From NCBI GenBank assembly GCA_016296505.1, contig JAEDJD010000009.1, positions 1 through 64,000 on the forward strand: a DNA stretch of 64,000 nucleotides. The letters are read 5' to 3'. This document shows, in pieces, positions 58,277 through 64,000 of this stretch (the stretch's first letter is position 1; each line of letters opens with the position of its first letter). The stretch is from Oscillospiraceae bacterium (lineage in GTDB: Bacteria; Bacillota; Clostridia; Oscillospirales; Ruminococcaceae). The notes under the pieces are model-generated. The model made no database searches. It was not told the origin of the DNA and saw only the letters and a program-made list of their open reading frames with translations. A program made the translations under genes and the position numbers.

Positions 58277-61096
58277 TTATTTGAGATAATGCTTGAGGAA
58301 TTGTCCGGTATAGGAGTCTTCACAGGCTGCAATCTGCTCCGGCGTACCCTCGGCAACGATCATGCCGCCGCCGCTGCCGCCTTCAGGGCCTAAGTCGATA
58401 ATATGATCCGCAACCTTGATGACGTCCATATTGTGCTCAATGACAACAAGCGTATTGCCGCCGTCTGCGAGCTTTTGCAAAATGTCAATCAGACGGTGGA
58501 CGTCGGCATTGTGCAGACCGGTCGTCGGTTCATCGAGAATATAGACGGTTTTTCCGGTGGAACGCCGCTGCAATTCGGTTGAAAGCTTGACGCGCTGCGC
58601 TTCGCCGCCGGAAAGCGTGGTCGCAGGTTGTCCGATGCGGATATAACCCAGTCCCACATCCCGCAGCGTATTGAGCTTGCGTGCGATTTTTGGGACTGCG
58701 GAAAAGAATTCGCAGCCTTCCTCAACCGTCATTTCCAGTACGTCGTAGATGGACTTGCCTTTGTATTTGACTTCGAGTGTTTCATGATTATAGCGCGCGC
58801 CCTTGCACACATCGCAGGGGACATATACATCCGGCAGGAAGTGCATTTCGATTTTCACAATGCCGTCGCCCTCGCAGGCTTCGCATCTGCCGCCTCTGAC
58901 ATTGAATGAGAATCTGCCAGCGCCGTAGCCTCGTTTTTTGGCGTCCTGCGTCTGCGCGAACAATTCGCGGATATCTCCGAATACGCCGGTATAGGTTGCA
59001 GGATTTGAGCGCGGCGTTCTGCCGATCGGAGATTGGTCGATGCAAATGACCTTGTCCAGATATTCTGTACCGGTGATGTGGTCAAAGCCGGTGGAGCGCA
59101 GCTTTGCCCGATTCAGATGCGTTGCAAGATATTTATAAAGGATTTCATTGACAAGGGAGGATTTTCCGGAACCGGATACGCCCGTGACGCAAATCAGGCA
59201 GCCAAGCGGAAAATGCACGTCGATGTGCTGGAGATTGTTGACGGCTGCGCCGTAAATGACGAGTTCCTCGCCGGAGCCGCTGCGCCGACGCGCAGGAATC
59301 GGGACTTTTTTTCTGCCGGATAAATATGCGCCTGTTTCCGATTTTTCACATCTGAGAATATCGTCCAGCGTTCCGGCGCAGACGATTTCGCCGCCGTGAA
59401 CGCCGGCACCCGGTCCAATATCTACAATATAATCTGCTGCACGCATCGTATCGTCGTCATGCTCAACGACAATCAGCGTATTGCCGCAGTCGCGCAGGCG
59501 TTTGAGCGTTGCGATTAGCTTCTCGTTGTCGCGCTGATGCAGTCCGATGCTCGGTTCATCGAGGATATACAGCACGCCCATGAGCGATGAGCCGATCTGC
59601 GTCGCCAGACGGATACGCTGACTCTCGCCGCCGGAGAGTGAGCCTGCGGCGCGTGCCAGCGTCAGATATCCGAGTCCAACGCTTTGCAGGAAGCTGAGTC
59701 TCGCGCGAATTTCCTTGATAATCAGTCTTGCGATCATAAGCTCCCGTTCGGTAAGCTGAATCTGATTGAAGAATTCGACCAGTTCATGCACGCTCTTGCG
59801 GCAGAGCGCGTCAATGTCGACGCCGCCGACCGTTACGGCAAGCGACGCAGGCTTCAGACGTCTGCCCTTGCAATCCGGACAGAGGACGTTGCTCTTATAT
59901 TCTTCCAAGCCCTCTTTGATCGACTGCGAGCCGGTTGCATAGCGGCGTTTCAGATTGGGAATCAGACCCTCAAACGGGTGATAATAGGTTGCGCCGCCGT
60001 ATTCCGGCGCTTGATGGAGCGTGAGGTTTTCCTCTCCATTTCCCCAGAGAAACAGATTGATCTGCTCCTGCGTCATCTCGCAAAGCGGCGTATCAAGCGG
60101 AACGCCGTAGGTTTCGTGGAGCGCATTTGCATACATATTTGCAACGGATTTCGGATCCTTCCAGTTCCAGCCGATCACCTTGAAGCCGCCCTCGTGAACC
60201 GTCAGTTTTTTATTCGGCATGAGCAGTTCCGGATCAAACTCCGTGAATACGCCGAGACCGGTACAGGTTTCGCAGGCGCCGAACGGATTGTTGAACGAGA
60301 ACATCCGCGGCGTCAGCTCCTCGACCGAAACGCCGTGATCCGGACAGGCATAGGAGAGCGAATAGAGTTGTTCTTCGCCGTCAATGACGTCTACGAGCAC
60401 AAGTCCGTCTGAGAGCGCTGTCGTTGTTTCGATGCTGTCTGTCAGGCGGGAACGGACGCTTTCGCGTACCACCAGACGATCTACGATGATCTCGATATTA
60501 TGCTTCTGGTTCTTGTTCATTTTGATTTTTTCGCTGAGATCATAGATGATACCGTCCGCACGCACGCGGACAAAGCCTGATTTTTTTGCCTGTTCCAGTT
60601 CTTTTGTGTATTCGCCTTTTCTACCGCGTACAATCGGGGCAAGGAGCTGGAATTTGGTACCCTCCGGCAGTTCGAGAATTTGATCGGTAATCTGATCGAC
60701 CGTTTGCTGTAGAATTTCTCTGCCGCAGACGGGGCAGTGCGGAATGCCGACGCGCGCATACAGCAGTCGCAGATAATCATAGATTTCCGTGACGGTACCG
60801 ACTGTTGAGCGCGGATTCTTGGAAGTTGTTTTCTGGTCGATGGAGATTGCGGGGGAAAGACCGTCGATGCTGTCAACATCGGGCTTTTCCATTTGCCCCA
60901 GAAACATCCGTGCATATGAGGACAGCGATTCCATATAACGACGCTGACCGTCCGCGTAGATGGTATCAAAGGCAAGCGAGGATTTTCCTGATCCGGAAAG
61001 TCCTGTGAATACAACAAGTTTATCGCGCGGTATTTCCAGATTGATATTTTTCAGATTATGCTCTCTGGCTCCGCGAATGATAATTTTATCAAGCAT
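58277..61096 (-). CDS. uvrA: Excinuclease ABC subunit UvrA
   Basis: DNA-damage recognition ATPase of nucleotide excision repair. The 939-residue product is full length, with two ABC ATPase modules: the first begins with GLSGSGKSSLAF, the second with GVSGSGKSSLVN. Signatures LSGGESQRIRLA and LSGGEAQRVKLS, and zinc-binding cysteine clusters (CPVCGREIL, CPDCKGRRL, CEACEGDGIVKIE) are present. Walker B motifs are ILDEPSIGLHQ and ILDEPTTGLHNAD. uvrB and uvrC are not in the window. Confidence 0.97.
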   Translation of the reverse strand: MLDKIIIRGAREHNLKNINLEIPRDKLVVFTGLSGSGKSSLAFDTIYADGQRRYMESLSSYARMFLGQMEKPDVDSIDGLSPAISIDQKTTSKNPRSTVGTVTEIYDYLRLLYARVGIPHCPVCGREILQQTVDQITDQILELPEGTKFQLLAPIVRGRKGEYTKELEQAKKSGFVRVRADGIIYDLSEKIKMNKNQKHNIEIIVDRLVVRESVRSRLTDSIETTTALSDGLVLVDVIDGEEQLYSLSYACPDHGVSVEELTPRMFSFNNPFGACETCTGLGVFTEFDPELLMPNKKLTVHEGGFKVIGWNWKDPKSVANMYANALHETYGVPLDTPLCEMTQEQINLFLWGNGEENLTLHQAPEYGGATYYHPFEGLIPNLKRRYATGSQSIKEGLEEYKSNVLCPDCKGRRLKPASLAVTVGGVDIDALCRKSVHELVEFFNQIQLTERELMIARLIIKEIRARLSFLQSVGLGYLTLARAAGSLSGGESQRIRLATQIGSSLMGVLYILDEPSIGLHQRDNEKLIATLKRLRDCGNTLIVVEHDDDTMRAADYIVDIGPGAGVHGGEIVCAGTLDDILRCEKSETGAYLSGRKKVPIPARRRSGSGEELVIYGAAVNNLQHIDVHFPLGCLICVTGVSGSGKSSLVNEILYKYLATHLNRAKLRSTGFDHITGTEYLDKVICIDQSPIGRTPRSNPATYTGVFGDIRELFAQTQDAKKRGYGAGRFSFNVRGGRCEACEGDGIVKIEMHFLPDVYVPCDVCKGARYNHETLEVKYKGKSIYDVLEMTVEEGCEFFSAVPKIARKLNTLRDVGLGYIRIGQPATTLSGGEAQRVKLSTELQRRSTGKTVYILDEPTTGLHNADVHRLIDILQKLADGGNTLVVIEHNMDVIKVADHIIDLGPEGGSGGGMIVAEGTPEQIAACEDSYTGQFLKHYLK

Positions 61097-61202
61097 GGGG
61101 GGACTGCGACCTTCCTTTCCGGTGATGGAGATGGAATACGTACAGCGCTTGTCGGATTGTGCATACGGGAATGATGACGCGTCTGAACATCCGGCGCCAA
61201 TA

Positions 61203-61838
61203 TCAGAATTTCAGAAACAATGAGAATGCCACGCCGATTGTGATTACGCTGACGATTGCGCCGGCGATGCTCCAGAGCCAGCCTGCTCTCCGACGGGAAA
61301 CGAGTTTTTGATTGATTTCCGCGTCAATTTCCTGATAGTGTCGCTCCAGCATGACGGTTCCGGTTTCATCAATCGGCTGATCCAGCCATTTGCGGAACGA
61401 GATGAGGCAGTCGATCATACCGTTTTTACCGCGGTTCGGATCAAATGCGTAGGCGTCCGGCACGATAACCGATTGTTGAAACAGTTGCAGCCGCACTGCG
61501 TCACCGGGTGCATATTGCAGCGGCGAATTGCTGCTGATTCCGATAAACGCGCGGTGCTGAACGCCCATCGAATCCGTATAACGAATGGAATATTTGTAAT
61601 GCAGCGGATGGATCGCCGTCGGCGGCTCCTGTATGAGCTGTGCGTCGAGAATCACGCCGTCTGTCGGATAGCTGGCGGCTGTTTTCTGTCTTGCAGCGAG
61701 CAGGCGCTTTCGTTCGCGGAATGATGCAATGCCTGCCGCAAACAGTCCGATCACTGCCGAAATACAGAGAATCAGTAGTATCGCCGTTAGGAGAATAGAG
61801 AAAAGATGTTCAAATCCATCAAAATAATAATGCTCCAT
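61203..61838 (-). CDS. DUF3592-like membrane protein
   Basis: A 211-residue protein with one N-terminal membrane segment (about residues 12-36), a basic juxtamembrane stretch (RERKRLL), a beta-rich domain (about residues 55-130) with YKYSIRYTDSMGVQH and YAPGDAVRLQLF, and a C-terminal membrane segment (WLWSIAGAIVSVITIGVAFSLFL). This two-helix-plus-barrel layout resembles the DUF3592 group, of unknown function. AAAGGGAAA precedes the ATG. Confidence 0.65.
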   Translation of the reverse strand: MEHYYFDGFEHLFSILLTAILLILCISAVIGLFAAGIASFRERKRLLAARQKTAASYPTDGVILDAQLIQEPPTAIHPLHYKYSIRYTDSMGVQHRAFIGISSNSPLQYAPGDAVRLQLFQQSVIVPDAYAFDPNRGKNGMIDCLISFRKWLDQPIDETGTVMLERHYQEIDAEINQKLVSRRRAGWLWSIAGAIVSVITIGVAFSLFLKF

Positions 61839-61907
61839 AGGATTTCCCTTTCTGTCATTGCAAAAAATGTATGTAATTGCGTATTTCGATACCCGAATCG
61901 GAATCTC

Positions 61908-63134
61908 TTACATGGATACGCCGGCTGCAAAACCTGTTGCAAAGGCGATTTGCAGATTATAGCCGCCCGTAAACGCGTCGACGTCAAGCAGTTCGCCTGC
62001 AAAATATAAACCGCGTATCTTCTTGGATTCCATCGTATTCGGATTGACTTCGCGCACCGATACGCCGCCGCGTGTGATGATTGCCTCGGCAATCGGGCGC
62101 ATTGCGGATGCGTGCAGCGTAAAGCCCTTGATCACCGCGCCGAGCGCGAGACGTTCTGCTTTGGTGATATCATGTACCTTTTTCGCGGGCGATAATCCTG
62201 CGCGCCGCAGCATAACCGGAATCATGGACGCAGGAAGCAGACCGCGCATGGCGTTTGCAAGGTCTTTGTTGATACGTTCTGAAAAATCGCGCTGCATCCG
62301 CAGATCGAGCTGTTCCGGCGTGAGCGCGGGTTTCAAGTCGATCGTCAGCAGATACGAGGAAAGTTTCTCCGGATCGAGCAGACAGCTTGCGGAAAGCACC
62401 ATGGGTCCGGAGATCCCGAAATGCGTGAACAGCATCTCTCCAAGCTCTGAAAATATCACTTTTTTGCCGGATTTCACTGTCAGCGTGACATTTTTGAGTG
62501 AAAGCCCCTGCATCTCCTGCGGATCGTGTTCAGTGGTTTCGAGCGGAATCAGCGAGGGCTGCGCGGCAATGATCGTATGTCCAGCCTGCTTTGCCAGCTT
62601 GTAGCCGTCGCCGCGCGCGCCTGTCCGCGGATAGCTCATGCCGCCCGTTGCAAGCAGAACCGCGTCCGCAGTGTATTCCGCGCCTTGTTCGAGCCGGACG
62701 CCAACGCACTGTTCTTCGGAGATTAGCAGCTTTGTGACGCGAGAATTCTCGCAGATGCGTACATTTGCATTTTGCATCTCACACCGGAGCGCCTGCACGA
62801 TATCGGCAGCTTTATCACTCTGCGGAAATACGCGTCTGCCGCGTTCGGTTTTCAGCGGAACGCCTGCGCCTTCAAAAAATGCCATGACGTCCGCAGGCGT
62901 ACAGCGCGAAAACGCGGAATACAGAAAGCGTGAATTGCGCGGAATATTCTGCATCAGCGTATCCGGATCGCAGTTGTTTGTGACGTTGCAGCGACCTTTT
63001 CCGGTGATGGACAGCTTATGTCCGAGACGATCGTTTGCGTCGAGCAGCAGGACGGATTTGCCGCGCCGCGCCGCTGTCACAGCCGCAAACATTCCCGAAG
63101 CGCCGCCGCCGACTATAATAATATTGCTATGCAT
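61908..63134 (-). CDS. HI0933-family FAD-dependent oxidoreductase
   Basis: A 408-residue flavoprotein of the HI0933/YhiN family. The N-terminal FAD-binding GGGASGMFAAVTAARRGKSVLLLD and GRCNVTNN are characteristic, and ATGGMSYPRTGARGDGY and the C-terminal GGYNLQIAFATGFAAG complete the fold. Substrate and physiological role are unknown; some members act in tRNA or anaerobic redox chemistry by proposal only. It follows the DUF3006 gene by 8 bases on the minus strand. Confidence 0.9.
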   Translation of the reverse strand: MHSNIIIVGGGASGMFAAVTAARRGKSVLLLDANDRLGHKLSITGKGRCNVTNNCDPDTLMQNIPRNSRFLYSAFSRCTPADVMAFFEGAGVPLKTERGRRVFPQSDKAADIVQALRCEMQNANVRICENSRVTKLLISEEQCVGVRLEQGAEYTADAVLLATGGMSYPRTGARGDGYKLAKQAGHTIIAAQPSLIPLETTEHDPQEMQGLSLKNVTLTVKSGKKVIFSELGEMLFTHFGISGPMVLSASCLLDPEKLSSYLLTIDLKPALTPEQLDLRMQRDFSERINKDLANAMRGLLPASMIPVMLRRAGLSPAKKVHDITKAERLALGAVIKGFTLHASAMRPIAEAIITRGGVSVREVNPNTMESKKIRGLYFAGELLDVDAFTGGYNLQIAFATGFAAGVSM

Positions 63135-63142
63135 ATTTCCTC

Positions 63143-63367
63143 TTATACCTGAGATTCAAAAAGTTTTTCGGAAGCGGCAGCACGGCGCTTTTCGGTCTCT
63201 GCGGTATCAATCGCATAGCCCTCCGACGTCTTGACGAGCACATCTCCCTCGTCTGCGTCCTCTGGCAGCCAGCTCGCCGGAAGCTGTTTATAGAGCGTTT
63301 CGCCGGTCTCCTCTCGGATTTCAAGTATGGCATAATCGCCTTCAAAACGGTCAATTTTCATGGTCAT
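63143..63367 (-). CDS. DUF3006 domain small protein
   Basis: A 74-residue acidic protein: MTMKIDRFEGDYAILEIREE, then LPASWLPEDADEGDVLV. The initial IDRFEGDYA.LE pattern and D.EGD.L match DUF3006, a short Firmicute domain often paired with hydrolases or redox genes, function unknown. AAGGCGGAACG places the start at 63367 rather than 63388. Confidence 0.8.
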   Translation of the reverse strand: MTMKIDRFEGDYAILEIREETGETLYKQLPASWLPEDADEGDVLVKTSEGYAIDTAETEKRRAAASEKLFESQV

Positions 63368-63398
63368 ATGCGTTCCGCCTTTCTGCATTGCTTATGAT

Positions 63399-64000
63399 TC
63401 AAAGGACGCTGGTGAGCGTGATTTTCGTCACGCCGCCAGTCAGGGAGCCGTCGAGCCTGATGATATGGCGCGATGTTTGGATTTCAACGCCGGCTGCGTC
63501 AAGCGCAATGCCGAGATTATCTTTGACCTGCTCTGCGCTGCTGCCAATCGTGACGCCGTTGAATGCGACCGGAAACAGACTCGGTGCAGGCAGATCGCTG
63601 CGCCCCAGATCTCGAAAGACGATTTCGTGAATCTTGCCGGAGATGTAATCTGTTTCGGAAGGGCAGTCGTACAGGGTAATCGTGCCGCAGGCGCAGCCGT
63701 CGTAGAGAAGCGTTGCAGTCATGACGCCTTCAGCGGTGACTTGCGTATCCGACGCTTTCGGATCAATCGTGAATTTGCTGTTGACGAATGTGAAAGTCGC
63801 CGGAAACGTAAACGGTTTTGCGCCGAGAAATAGCGCTGCGGGGATATCTGCTTCTGTCCAGTTTCCGCCGGGAACATAGACAGGCGGAAGCTTCAGGATG
63901 GTATTCAGTTCGGTATAGGATTCTGCTGACAGTTCCGGCTTTGGCTTTTCTCCACAGGAGAGCAGCGCCAGACTCATGATTACGGTAAGCAGAATTCTGC
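63399..64000 (-). CDS. Lipoprotein, 5' end beyond the window
   Basis: The frame stays open to the window edge. The visible N-terminal residues RILLTVIMSLALLSCGEK form a lipoprotein signal peptide with lipobox LLSC, so only the first few residues are missing. The remaining 190 residues are not recognised; DGCACGTITLYDC holds three cysteines close together and SLFPVAFNGVTIGSSAEQVKDNLG precedes a C-terminal beta-rich stretch ending TGGVTKITL. Same strand as, and 31 bases upstream of, the DUF3006 gene. Confidence 0.65.
   Translation of the reverse strand, partial: RILLTVIMSLALLSCGEKPKPELSAESYTELNTILKLPPVYVPGGNWTEADIPAALFLGAKPFTFPATFTFVNSKFTIDPKASDTQVTAEGVMTATLLYDGCACGTITLYDCPSETDYISGKIHEIVFRDLGRSDLPAPSLFPVAFNGVTIGSSAEQVKDNLGIALDAAGVEIQTSRHIIRLDGSLTGGVTKITLTSVL

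Noticed and set aside
1..64000. CRISPR arrays, tRNA or rRNA genes, insertion sequences, phage genes
   Set aside because: No regularly spaced repeats, cloverleaf-type genes, transposases or phage modules were recognised in the gaps or coding regions.

Overview
The window reads as a chromosomal segment of a gut- or rumen-type Firmicute, most likely Oscillospirales/Ruminococcaceae. The evidence is indirect: a PEP-forming pyruvate phosphate dikinase, Clostridia-type small proteins (DUF4250 and CD1871A families), a lipoprotein with a dockerin-like calcium repeat, lipoprotein serpins, sigma-A promoters close to TTGACA-17-TATAAT, and strong AGGAGG ribosome binding sites. No rRNA, tRNA, CRISPR array, insertion sequence or prophage was seen. 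Species identity cannot be set from the sequence alone.

Layout. 1-2.6 kb: the 3' part of a type I restriction hsdR gene, closed by a strong terminator. 2.9-7.1 kb: ppdK (minus), rnhA and a zinc-ribbon XRE regulator. 7.3-14.2 kb: an ABC-F ATPase, a CD1871A-like peptide with a NapH-like Fe-S membrane protein, a GH25 muramidase, a C39-type lipoprotein with a DUF4250 gene, and a P-loop ATPase. 14.3-22.5 kb: a CoaE/M18-aminopeptidase fused reading frame, prfA-tsaC, rny behind a long structured leader, and an O-antigen-ligase-like membrane protein. 22.6-32.8 kb: ruvC-ruvA-lipoprotein-SseB-ruvB, then small unknowns, a GyrI-like protein, a GlmM-like protein that has lost its catalytic residues, a cytidine deaminase, a methyltransferase and a GNAT enzyme. 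32.9-43.5 kb: ecfA1-ecfA2-ecfT-yfhO-truA, a DUF5711 protein, a CvpA-like protein and a ClpE-type ATPase. 43.7-45.1 kb: gdhA (minus).

45.1-45.7 kb is non-coding but carries a consensus promoter and an intrinsic terminator about 115 nt apart, which suggests a small RNA. 45.7-53.1 kb is a minus-strand polyamine operon: arginine decarboxylase, spermidine synthase, carboxy(nor)spermidine dehydrogenase and decarboxylase, and agmatine deiminase, with an SseB-like protein and two unknowns. 53.6-58.2 kb is a plus-strand operon of ECF sigma factor, putative membrane anti-sigma factor, Ig-like lipoprotein and two lipoprotein serpins, one of them broken by a one-base frameshift. 58.3-64 kb: uvrA, a DUF3592-like membrane protein, an HI0933-family flavoprotein, a DUF3006 protein and a partial lipoprotein, all minus.

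The most unusual items are the ECF-sigma/serpin operon, the GlmM-like pseudoenzyme, the CoaE-M18 fusion with an internal ribosome binding site, the orphan small-RNA unit between gdhA and aguA, and a hairpin placed between the ribosome binding site and start codon of the Clp ATPase gene.
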